Source: Ashinkailepas kermadecensis
Taxonomy: Eukaryota > Arthropoda > Thecostraca > Neolepadidae
Reading direction: 5' to 3'
NCBI GenBank assembly: GCA_034440615.1
Contig: JAOTOM010004052.1
Span: forward strand, 151,190 to 215,189
DNA: 64,000 bases
Shown here: positions 57,901 through 64,000 of the stretch, piece by piece
How positions within the stretch are numbered: position 1 is the first letter of the stretch
Layout of the letters: each line of letters begins with the position of its first letter
The notes under the pieces: model-generated
Seen by the model: only the letters and a program-made list of their open reading frames with translations
What the model was told of the DNA's origin: nothing
The model's database searches: none
Program-made: the position numbers and the translations under genes

Positions 57901-58453
57901 TTGCCTGGCGGGATTACTTGCCGGGATTGCCTGGCGGGATTACTTGCCGGTGTTACTTGGGAGGCGATTAGCCTCCGGGATTACCTTCCGGGATTACCTG
58001 AGCTGGATCAGCGCAATAGACACACACCGCACAACACGCGTCATGTTGTACACGGCTGCTGTCAGGCATGATTGGTGTTTACCATGGTAAACACCAATCA
58101 CAGTGATTACTGTCCGCGTGCACGCGGACAGTAATCGCGGCACGCGGCACGCGTGCACGCGGACAGTAAAGATGCTCGTCTCACAATCGAAAGGTTATGG
58201 GTTGGAGTCTCACCTGTCGCTACTCTTCGCCCGCGACCAATCGGCGTGAGAGATTGGCGACGCTACATGACTCAACGGTCGACGTGTCGTAAAGCCAATA
58301 ACCAACCAGCGGACAGTAATCACGGCCGGTGTGTTACAAATGCACCACGCAGCAACGCACGGTCCGACAATTGTGCTAACTAACGGCGCACCTGCGTTCC
58401 AGATTGAGAGCGGCGTCGACGAGGAGAGGAAGGACGGCACTGAGCTTTCATAG
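40696..58453 (+). CDS. MGCGGS-type acylated small protein, complete five-exon gene, 180 residues
   Basis: Exons are 40696-40783, 44297-44443, 53311-53471, 57134-57229 and 58403-58453; phases (1,1,0,0) all fit and give 180 codons plus stop. The start MGCGGSRAVAAV has the Gly2/Cys3/Ser6 pattern of N-myristoylated and palmitoylated proteins, so membrane attachment is expected. The middle is Pro/Asn-rich and flexible. Exons 3-4 read AFEIPLDTAESLIQRHPPKR, FTRLEDNQLTLEIFKGKHAD and RRNKILNQRVQSARTRN, a charged, probably helical region that recalls stathmin-like segments. The protein ends IESGVDEERKDGTELS. No firm family name. MGCGGSR also begins vertebrate BAALC, but the rest does not clearly match. 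Confidence 0.82.
40784..42235. repeat. 37-bp minisatellite, ~39 copies, each with exon 1 end and a splice donor
   Basis: The unit is GTGAGACACC + AGGTCATCACTGCCACC + CACGAGACAG. It repeats about 27 nt of exon 1 and the donor GACAG|GTGAGA in almost every copy. 37 is not a multiple of three, so only every third decoy donor keeps the reading frame. Variants (CCAACCAGACAGATTGGACA) recur as blocks, suggesting larger duplications. Confidence 0.95.
42415..42745. repeat. 21-bp CAGTACCAGTCACGGGCCACA minisatellite
   Basis: About fifteen diverged 21-bp units in intron 1 of the MGCGGS gene. Confidence 0.85.
42940..43500. repeat. 56-bp minisatellite with alternating A/B units
   Basis: Core GTACCAGGTACTTGCGGTAC then ATGTTG. 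Type A continues ACTTCGTGCAGTACCTGATG, type B CCTTCGTGCAGCACCCGGTA. A and B alternate, making a 112-bp higher-order unit. One A unit near 43200 is shortened. Confidence 0.9.
43501..44296. other. intron 1 remainder of the MGCGGS gene
   Basis: A minus-strand open frame (43731-44081) has ordinary composition but no recognisable motif. Not called as a gene. Confidence 0.4.
44297..44443 (+). CDS. exon 2 of the MGCGGS gene
   Basis: Acceptor CTGTGTTTCAG, phase 1 to 1, 147 nt. Reads DNGIKNGLGMMPNTAQDARA, then HPIDQPDLSSTPLNPGSPLQ, ending PVKQG at AACAAG|GTCAGT. Flexible, Pro/Asn-rich. Confidence 0.82.
44424..44605. repeat. ~66-bp tandem copies of the exon 2 donor
   Basis: The exon end CCGGTCAAACAAG|GTCAGTC is repeated as CCAGTCAAACAAGGTCAGTC (about 44525) and CCGGTCAAACAAGGTAGATC (about 44587), with the spacer GTGACAGCGTCACTCATGCC between them. 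Confidence 0.85.
44640..44800. repeat. two-copy duplication around GAGGGTCCAGCCTA
   Basis: CCATCCAGCTTAGAAGAACGTTAAGCGAT and CCATCCAGCTGAGAAGCATG followed by TTAAGCGAT are successive diverged copies. Confidence 0.65.
45105..45212. repeat. (CA)n-(TA)n-(TG)n microsatellite
   Basis: A long CA run to about 45188, then TATA, then GTGTGTGT. Confidence 0.97.
45270..46220. repeat. long degenerate array of ~30-bp GGGGCCCC..GTGATTTT units
   Basis: Phrases such as CCCCGGTGCGATTTTTGG, CCCCAACGTGATTTTCAGGG and CCCCCAATGTGATTTTTCTG recur every ~30 bp for nearly 1 kb. Individual units differ strongly. The same pattern on the other strand fills 54305-54740. Confidence 0.75.
46221..47499. other. AT-rich intron sequence, no recognised gene
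   Basis: Composition changes sharply at about 46240 from GC-rich to AT-rich. The fragment near 46823 (GGTCGATGTGCCCTAAAG) resembles 6463. Confidence 0.45.
47500..47745. mobile_element. half copy of the TTAGG-cored foldback family
   Basis: GGTTAGGCTAGGTTAGGTTA at about 47511 is followed by AATGTAGGCATTTGCAT, AATGAGTGGTG and GTCACATTCATAA, matching in reverse 8823-9065 and, more distantly, the arms of 11390-12150. Confidence 0.65.
47817..48327. mobile_element. MITE with TTAA target duplication, copy 1
   Basis: Terminal repeats AGGAAACTAACCACC / GGTGGTTAGTTTCGT (one mismatch) are flanked by TTAA at 47813-47816 and 48328-48331. The interior has an AT-rich TTTAATTTAATT stretch and CATGTCCCAAAACCGATGAT. 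The second copy is at 63138-63620. TTAA duplication is typical of piggyBac-type mobilisation; the family is not assigned. Confidence 0.88.
49215..49305 (-). mobile_element. tRNA-like repeat
   Basis: On the minus strand GTGTGGCGCAGAGGTATG resembles a D arm, ACTCGAGATCCA an anticodon arm like tRNA-Ser(CGA), and GGCGGGTTCGAATC a T arm. The T stem does not pair fully, so I favour a SINE head or tRNA pseudogene. Confidence 0.5.
50255..50705. repeat. two-copy ~235-bp tandem duplication
   Basis: TTTCAGTACAAAATGTGCTG starts both copies (about 50270 and 50511). Both end AAAGGATACAAATCGACGCC after a long G run. Between them GACGCCCCTGC and GCAGGGGCGTC form an 11-bp stem at 50464-50492. Confidence 0.85.
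50925..51515 (-). pseudogene. second mariner-type transposase relic
   Basis: The minus strand reads IPTRKLAKSAIYYKDNVRR (helix-turn-helix side), ISCRKNIPATIERHKTTQK, then DVMDDGSYFTKKGNNAPGNK and GYYTSDTSSTPEQVEY before a stop; a short SKSTLYGEAYR piece follows in another frame. The DDxSYFT block with a catalytic Asp is typical of a mariner-related group. It is unlike the Tc1 copy at 9067-10508. Ends were not identified. Confidence 0.6.
51516..52734. other. intron 2 sequence, no recognised gene
   Basis: Near 52430 the phrase AGTGGCGCAGCCAGGATTTT marks the dispersed repeat also seen at 13190. Confidence 0.45.
52735..52990. repeat. 42-bp minisatellite, ~6 copies
   Basis: Unit GGTGACAGAGGCGTCCTGCA + CCACCACTCGGTACAGGACA + GT. 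Several frames stay open because 42 is a multiple of three. Confidence 0.92.
53311..53471 (+). CDS. exon 3 of the MGCGGS gene
   Basis: Acceptor CCCGTTTCAG, phase 1 to 0, 161 nt. Reads GNGTSAVAFEIPLDTAESL, IQRHPPKRFTRLEDNQLTL, EIFKGKHADATDRRNK, ending AACAAG|GTAGCC. This is the most conserved-looking, charged part of the protein. Confidence 0.85.
53461..53625. repeat. 19-20 bp tandem copies of the exon 3 donor
   Basis: The junction CGTAACAAG|GTAGCCGTAACA is repeated about seven times (CAAGGTAGCCGTAACAGTA), drifting to CAAAGTAGCAGTAACAATA at the right end. Confidence 0.93.
53780..54300. repeat. 21-bp CACATTATTCGCCTGTCGTCC minisatellite, ~24 copies
   Basis: Seven codons per unit keep one plus frame open for 248 codons (HIIRLSS repeated); the opposite strand is open too, so I treat it as non-coding. 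Confidence 0.93.
54305..54740. repeat. degenerate CCCCAAAATCG array
   Basis: Inverse orientation of the array at 45270-46220: GAGGCCTCCAAAAATCGTGT, GCAGCCCCCAAAATCC, GGGTCCGGAAAATCG. Confidence 0.65.
54877..54921. repeat. (TA)n microsatellite
   Basis: Uninterrupted TATATA run of about 45 bp. Confidence 0.98.
55740..55950. repeat. degenerate CCCCTCTCTGCAGACT array
   Basis: Four or five ~50-bp units with CTCTCTGCAGA and a following TAGGGG or CAGGAG phrase. Confidence 0.75.
55951..57133. other. intron 3 remainder of the MGCGGS gene
   Basis: No repeat or gene recognised. The strong polypyrimidine tract CGCTTTTTTGTCTG leads into exon 4. Confidence 0.5.
57134..57229 (+). CDS. exon 4 of the MGCGGS gene
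   Basis: Acceptor CTGCCACCGACAG, 32 codons, phase 0 to 0. Reads ILNQRVQSARTRNLRSAGRA then KSRTTTHSDDDP, ending at CCT|GTGAGT. Basic and probably helical at its start. Confidence 0.82.
57855..57995. repeat. GGGATTACTTGCC / GGGATTGCCTGGC 13-bp based repeat
   Basis: About ten units of 12-14 bp, partly alternating, in intron 4. Confidence 0.85.
58069..58136. repeat. two adjacent perfect 32-bp palindromes
   Basis: 58069-58100 (TGATTGGTGTTTACCA and its reverse complement) and 58105-58136 (GATTACTGTCCGCGTG and its reverse complement) are separated by 4 bp. Both have no spacer and could extrude as cruciforms. Confidence 0.95.
58170..58308 (+). mobile_element. 5'-truncated copy of the tRNA-derived SINE
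   Basis: Starts inside the tRNA-like head (GATGCTCGTCTCACAATCG) and matches 18009-18188 through the body and CCAATAACCAA tail. GCGGACAGTAA is duplicated at 58159-58169 and 58309-58319. The insertion lies in the palindromic segment. Confidence 0.9.
58403..58453 (+). CDS. last exon of the MGCGGS gene
   Basis: Acceptor GCGTTCCAG, phase 0, encodes IESGVDEERKDGTELS and stops at TAG. A short acidic C-terminus. No clear polyadenylation hexamer was seen close by. Confidence 0.75.
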   Translation: MESGVDEERKDGTELS

Positions 58454-58864
58454 GCGCTTGGAATGTGTGGACAATTAGGCTCCAGTGCGCCGGTCGGCCA
58501 TCTCGGGAAGACGGTAGCTACCCGAGGAGCGGTGACCCTGGCTGACCGGAGGCAGACTGTTCGGGACGTCTTGGCTCACGAAAGAAAACGACAATCGTCT
58601 GCGATCGGAAACGGGTCGTACCTGAGAGACGACCGTCCCTCGTCCGACGAAGTCAGACTGAGGGCGGTTCTCCGACGTCCATGACCATTGGTCACGTGTT
58701 CTCCCACGGTCATGACCATTGGTCGTGTGTTCTCCCAGAGGTTTATCTGGAAATCACTTTTTCGACTGCGAACCAGACCACCTGCGGAACATGCTGCCCC
58801 TCGGTCCCCGTTTCCGACAATCTCTGCGACACCTTCTCTTTGTCACTGGTCACAGCTCCGTTCA

Positions 58865-59040
58865 TGCTAGGGTCACGGTAGCTCGGCCGGTAGAGCATTC
58901 GGCTATTGATCGCAAGATCGTAGGTTCGAATCCCGCAACCTGCGAGATTACCGAGTCCACTCGGTATCGAGCAGCGTGAGAGGTTGCCGACCTAATATTG
59001 TGTTGCAATCGAATGCGTCGTAAAATAGCACAAGTGTCTT
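58865..59040 (+). mobile_element. tRNA-derived SINE, second type
   Basis: tRNA-like head with GGTAGCTCGGCCGGTAGAGC and AGGTTCGAATCCCGC. The body (CAGCGTGAGAGGTTGCCGAC, then GCGTCGTAAA) resembles the body of the SINE at 18009 (GGCGTGAGAGATTGG, GTGTCGTAAA), so the two share a 3' module with different heads. Flanking duplications were not seen. Confidence 0.75.
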
Positions 59041-59154
59041 GTTCCGAATCGCCTGTCGACAGGAAGCTCAACTTGCAGACACCTCCTTGAGAACAAGAAC
59101 CTTGGGTTCTTTTGCGACACATTCAACTGCTAGGTCGTATAGCGTCGCCTGCTG

Positions 59155-59340
59155 CTAGGCATGCACCTTCTCCATCGACTGCGGGTCCGGGTCCCTCTGT
59201 GACGCCTCCCCTATTGACTCCGGTGTCGGGTCCCCTGGACAGCGATATTCCCGCCATCGACTGCGGGTCCAGGTCCCTCTGCGACGTCCCCCCTATCGAC
59301 TACGGCGTCCGGTCCCCTGGACACCAATAGTCCAGCTATC
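59155..59340. repeat. two-copy ~120-bp repeat
   Basis: ATCGACTGCGGGTCC and GGTCCCCTGGACA each occur in two successive blocks. Confidence 0.75.
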
Positions 59341-59524
59341 GACTGTGTGACAGAACCGTCAGCCACGACGTGTTCGGAGTTGGCCCCCTGGCGACACGAC
59401 CGGCAGCCTTCAGGCGCCCTGGCGGAGGCCGTCACACGCCGGTCGACAGAGTGGCGATGTCGACCACCCTGACGGAGCAGACGCCGCCGGGGTTCGCGCT
59501 CCAGCACACCCTCGGCTTCGTTCT

Positions 59525-59910
59525 GTGACGCTTGTGTGAGGCGGGTGCTGTAGGCACAGCTGTGTGAGGTGGGTGCTGAGCTGGGGCACAGCCGTGTGAG
59601 GTGGGTGCTGAGCTAGGGCACAGCCGTGTGAGGTGGGTGCTGAGCTGGGGCACAGCCGTGTGAGGCGGGTGCTGAGCTGGGGCACAGCCGTGTGAGGCGG
59701 GTGCTGAGCTGGGGCACAGCCGTGTGAGGTGGGTGCTGAGCTGGGGCACAGCCGTGTGAGGTGGGTGCTGAGCTGGGGCACAGCCGTGTGAGGTGGGTGC
59801 TGAGCTGGGGCACAGCCGTGTGAGGCGGGTGCTGAGCTGGGGCACAGCCGTGTGAGGTGGGTGCTGAGCTGGGGCACAGCCGTGTGAGGCGGGTGCTGAG
59901 CTAGGATGGC
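59525..59910. repeat. 32-bp GGTGGGTGCTGAGCTGGGGC minisatellite, ~12 copies
   Basis: The unit continues ACAGCCGTGTGA. All three frames of the minus strand stay open for long stretches, as expected for a stop-free unit. Confidence 0.95.
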
Positions 59911-60726
59911 AGGCTCTGGTGAGTCGACTGAAGTCAGCAGTCGTCCTGCCGTGTGTTGCCGCTGTCATGTCGACGCCCGTCCATTGAGTGCTGGCATCAG
60001 CAGCCATGTGGGCACCCGTCCATTGAGTGCTGACGCCTCGGTTGTGGCAGCCGTGGCTGCGTGAGGCGCTGTACAGGGTCTGTTGTGCTCTGTTGCGCTC
60101 TGTTCAGAGTCTGCTGTGTTGGGCCCCGTGCACAGGTGCTGTACTGGTCTCCGTAGAGTGGACGTTGTTCTGGGCGCCGTGAAGTTGGTGTTGTGCTGTG
60201 TCGCGGCCCAACCGGCAGTTTGTTTTGCTGCGACGGTCCGTTTGCATACACAGGTCGGCGGTCAATGATCCCGGCGTTCCTTCACTATACAGAGCGTTTG
60301 CAACTTGCAAAACCATTCTCTGTGAAGTGCTCAGGATGTTTGGGTAATCATTCAGATGTGTAGATATCGCAATGGGCTTTTGACTTACCGCAATGAATGT
60401 TGCATGGCATCTTGTAAGTCAGACTTTTTGATCTTTTCGACAATATGTTTATTGTATATTGTATTAACTCAATCAAACTAGCAATTCATCCGCAATTCCG
60501 TGTGCGCAAGGAAATGGAAAAACAACCGCTGCTCTTTTGGGATGGATGGACATATCATTACCCAAGGTGATAGCGCCTCGTCGTTTTACAAGGAGATTGA
60601 AGTGTGGCGTGCTGCTATTGCCATGTGTTTCAAAATATACTATTGACTTGCAATAGGTCTTTGCAAGGTCTTTCACTGTGGTGTAAATTAACATTGATGC
60701 TGATTGACTTCTTGGAAGAATGCACG

Positions 60727-61150
60727 TGATGGGAGGGGCGCGGTTGAGGTGGCACCATGTGTACAGGGGGCTCGGTTGAGGTGACACCATGTGTACAGGG
60801 GACTCGGCTGAGGCGGTACCATGTGTACAGGGGGCTCGGCTGAGGTGACACCATGTGTACAGGGGACTCGGCTGAGGTGGTACCATGTGTACAGGGGGCT
60901 CGGCCGAGGTGGCACCATGTGTACAGGGGGCTCGTCCGAGGTGGCACCATGTGTACAGGGGGCTCGGCTGAGTCGGTACCATGTGTACAGGGGGCTCGGC
61001 TGAGGTGACACCATGTGTACAGGGGACTCGGCTGAGGTGGTACCATGTGTACAGGGGGGCTCGGCTGAGGGTGATACCATGTGTACAGGGGGCTCGGCCG
61101 AGGTGGCACCATGTGTACAGGGAGGCTCGGCTAAGGTGGCACCATGTGCT
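60727..61150. repeat. 32-bp GGTGGCACCATGTGTACAGG minisatellite, ~13 copies
   Basis: The unit continues GGGCTCGGCTGA. Variants at four positions (GGTGACACC, GGCGGTACC, GGACTCGG, GGCTCGTCC) recur in an ordered pattern. Confidence 0.95.
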
Positions 61151-61489
61151 CAGGAACCATTAGCATCAATCTGGCGACATCCAGCTCAGCTGGCTGTTGT
61201 CCTATCACATGTAGGCAATTTTAGAACAATTCCCATGGAATTACGCAAAACTTTGTAGGCGTAAGCCATATTATATCAAGCTATCAAATCAGTGTTAAAT
61301 ATGCCTCAACCAATCGCTCAACTGAACTTGACGCTCAGCAATGTCCTTCAGCGGCTCAGCTCTGTCTCCATGAAGCAATGTGGGGGTAATTTGGCTCAGC
61401 GATGCACGTATTCAGCTGAATGTATCTGTTGACCACCATGTCGGTATGGTGAATAATTCATTACCGGTTAGGAGAGGATCGGTTTAACA

Positions 61490-61620
61490 GAACCGCAATC
61501 CGGCTCCGCAGGCTGGCTCTGCAGTCCGGCTCCGCAGTCCGGCCCCGCAGTCCGGCTCCGCAGGCTGGCTCTGCAGTCCGGCTCCGCGCTCCGGCCCCGC
61601 AGTCCGGCTCCGCAGTGGGC
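61490..61620. repeat. 13-bp TCCGGCTCCGCAG repeat
   Basis: About ten units with GGCTGGCTCTGCAG variants placed at regular intervals. Confidence 0.9.
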
Positions 61621-61956
61621 CAGAAAGCCAGTGGCTCCATGTTTTCGAGCTATGTGTAAGGGAAATGAAGGGTGAGAGGCAGCCAGGTACCTTCTTGGGC
61701 ATGCCCCACTTCCGAAATTAAAGTTAAAGTTGCCGGTCATAACGTGCACGTCAAAGCAGTACAATGTATATGATGCTGATTAAAAAGCCACTATTCAGCA
61801 CTACCAGTATACATGGTGTGCTAAACTACGACATTATAGGTGCCGCGAATACGAAGATGCATTTCGGCACTGTGTGACATAACAAAGTAAATATATAAAT
61901 TAATAAATACACAAGTGAATAGCTATTGACATACATATATGCATATATGTGTATAC

Positions 61957-61964
<8 letters not shown>

Positions 61965-62051
<87 letters not shown>
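61965..62051. repeat. (CA)n-(TA)n microsatellite
   Basis: CA run followed by about 60 bp of uninterrupted TA. Confidence 0.97.
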
Positions 62052-63133
62052 GACTCGTGAAACCATAACACCACAGCGACGACGAGAAAGGATGACTGCA
62101 ACGACGAGAAGGATTTACAAACACATCAGGTGTCCGATTAATCTGCAGCAGCGCAGCACATTATGCAAAAGACGATACTCAAGTAAATTTGAATCAAAAG
62201 AGAAGAGTCGAACTCACAAAAGCGCCAGGAAGCTTGAGAATGGTATGCCAGACACATGACCAGTTTCTATCTCTTTCAGCCCATTCTTCAGCCTCCCTCC
62301 AGGTGTGGCTGAATACGTCTTCCTCGGCACGGTCGAGGACGGCCGAGGAAGCTGGAGGAGGGCCCGTGTCGCAGGGAGGCGCTGGCTGGGCTTTCTCTGT
62401 ACAGCGCCTCATGCGGATTGGCGTTTGTCCGCCCGGTTCCGGCTTCCCGAAAGCTACCGCGGGCGAGGACCTTGTTTATGGTAACACGGGTGCCACCACC
62501 ACAGCGACGGAGTGCCTCTGTGAAAGGTTGTCGACAGATTAGTTGCCTGCTTAACTGAGTACTCGAGGTTTGAGGCAGGCTGATCATGTGGCGAGAGGGG
62601 ACAATAGTTAGGTGATGGGACGAGAACCAATCATGGGCAAATTTTCGTCAAGACTGTACGTGCAACGCTCAGAAAGTCATCCGTAAGCTCTTCGAAAAAT
62701 GGGGAAGCAGCTGGAATTTGAATAGGCTCGCGCACTTAACCGAAGCGAAATGTAAGCAAACCATGACATTAAGCGCAATTTCGAGCATTAATAGCGGAAT
62801 CTTATTCAATGCCACACGATTCCGAGTGTCGCTTAAAGGATAAAGGATACGGAACATCGCCTATCGTGCACAGAGCGTGAGTCATCCAAGAGCATCCGGG
62901 TCATTCTCGGACTGTCAGAATTAGCGCCATATTGACCTCTCTCCTTTCACAAACTGCTTAAAACCTCGCAGTGTAGTGGAGGATCAATTTGACACACATA
63001 CACACACACACACACACCGTCAACAGTGCGAGAGATAAGGACATCCGCGGCACTGCGAGGGTTAATCTGTCGCCACCCGGCCATCAGAATTGAAATTAAC
63101 TATGGATTTTCAATCTTCGAACGACTAGTTTGG
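62052..63133. other. intergenic region, no recognised gene
   Basis: A GC-rich patch at 62290-62520 is open on both strands without recognisable motifs. A short (CA)n is at 62995-63018. Confidence 0.4.
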
Positions 63134-63137
63134 TTAA

Positions 63138-63620
63138 AGGAAACTAACCACCATGCCGAAATTCTGCAATCATACTAATTAGGGTATTGGCACCTGAAAA
63201 TGATGAATATGACATTGGTTTTTCCGAAATATTATGCCCATACTTCAAAAAACGGGATTTTGGAAGGTTTATTTATTTTTTATCATAGGCCTCTAAGGTT
63301 CTTTAAGAGAGGAATATAACTCTATGGCAGCAATATAGACTCATATTGCAATATAGACTCCCACTCATATAGCTTGTAATTTCCATTGAAATGCGGTTTG
63401 CTTCCATATGCTTCCATTTGAAGGAAGGAATTTCAGAACGCCAAAGGAATTTTCACAGCATATGAGTCTGTCCATGTCCCAAAACCGATGATAAAAGGCC
63501 TTATAACTTCGGCTGGAAGATGTTTGGACCGAACGGAAGGTATGAAGGTGGGTGATTTCTCGACGTGGTCTTCAAAACAACTATCTCAGTTAAAATCCAT
63601 TATAAGGTGGTTGGTTTCCT
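63138..63620. mobile_element. MITE with TTAA target duplication, copy 2
   Basis: Ends AGGAAACTAACCACC / GGTGGTTGGTTTCCT, flanked by TTAA at 63134-63137 and 63621-63624. It matches 47817-48327 in order (GAAATTCTGCAATCATACTA, CTTCGGCTGGAAGATG, ATTTCTCGACGTGGTC). The middle differs: an ATATAGACTC duplication replaces the TTTAATT stretch of copy 1. Confidence 0.9.
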
Positions 63621-64000
63621 TTAATTGCCTTTGGGATAGCGGAAATAGCGGTATTCTACTGACGGTTGAGGCGCTTTAACAGGGAGATGGGCACTTCATA
63701 TGAACGCGAACGCAGAAACATGACACGACACAGGTCGCACGGTCCCACGGTCCCCCACGGTCCCCCCGATAGCGCCAAAGCTATGGGGCCAAGGCTATGT
63801 GGCCGAAGTTATGGGGCTGATGATATGCGGCCGAGGTTGAGAAAAAGCAAGTGGCGCGTTCAACCATTCACCTAAAGTAAACATTTCCTAGGAAGGATGA
63901 TGCTCTGCGTGGAGGAAACCCAAGCACAGACTTGGCTTTCCAATCATGAAAGGTGGTCCAGTACGATGTCTTCATGTTCTTTTCAATTTTGAACAGTTTC

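Noticed and set aside
59432..61112. Long Pro/Ser/His/Cys-rich frames on the minus strand
   Set aside because: 32-bp units lacking stops give open frames in all three registers of that strand; not protein-coding evidence.
62194..62587. Arg-rich minus-strand frame as a gene
   Set aside because: Composition of a GC-rich patch, open on both strands, no recognisable motif.

Overview
This is eukaryotic DNA: split genes with GT-AG introns, tRNA-derived SINEs, a CR1-like LINE, Tc1/mariner and MULE relics, foldback elements and very many minisatellites. Short interstitial TTAGG runs (the usual arthropod telomere unit) and the gene content suggest an arthropod, perhaps a crustacean; that is inference. 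Gene exons are GC- and CpG-rich, while about 8.2-23 kb and 46.2-50 kb look AT-rich, CpG-poor and transposon-filled.

Three gene models can be built from splice sites, exon phase and protein similarity. (1) 322-8180, minus strand: the 5' part of a peroxisomal multifunctional enzyme type 2 (HSD17B4) gene. Seven coding exons carry the whole SDR dehydrogenase domain, the linker and the start of the hydratase; the rest lies off the left edge. One intron is GC-AG. (2) About 23892-30852, plus strand: a galectin with a complete sugar-binding domain followed by a long C-terminal tail rich in Pro/Gly/Tyr, Gly, Lys/His and Ser. Its first exon was not found. (3) 40696-58453, plus strand: a complete five-exon gene for a 180-residue protein beginning MGCGGS, a likely N-myristoylation/palmitoylation site.

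Between genes 1 and 2 lies nested mobile DNA: a dead Tc1/mariner copy inside a foldback-family fragment, two large foldbacks with TTAGG-like cores, another foldback without such a core, a dead CR1-like LINE, a LINE 3' fragment and a SINE with target duplications. Between genes 2 and 3 is a degraded MULE-like transposase split by a tRNA-derived insertion. Introns of gene 3 contain a second mariner-type relic, a TTAA-flanked MITE and several arrays. The right end (59-64 kb) is mostly minisatellites, tRNA-like repeats and a second MITE copy.

The most unusual observation is that many minisatellites begin exactly at exon edges, and most of these copy the splice site with adjoining exon bases. All eight exon-linked arrays lie on the higher-coordinate side of their exon whichever way the gene is transcribed: acceptor side in the minus-strand gene, donor side in the two plus-strand genes. 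The galectin gene also holds a perfect 97-bp inverted repeat with a 34-bp loop in its last intron.
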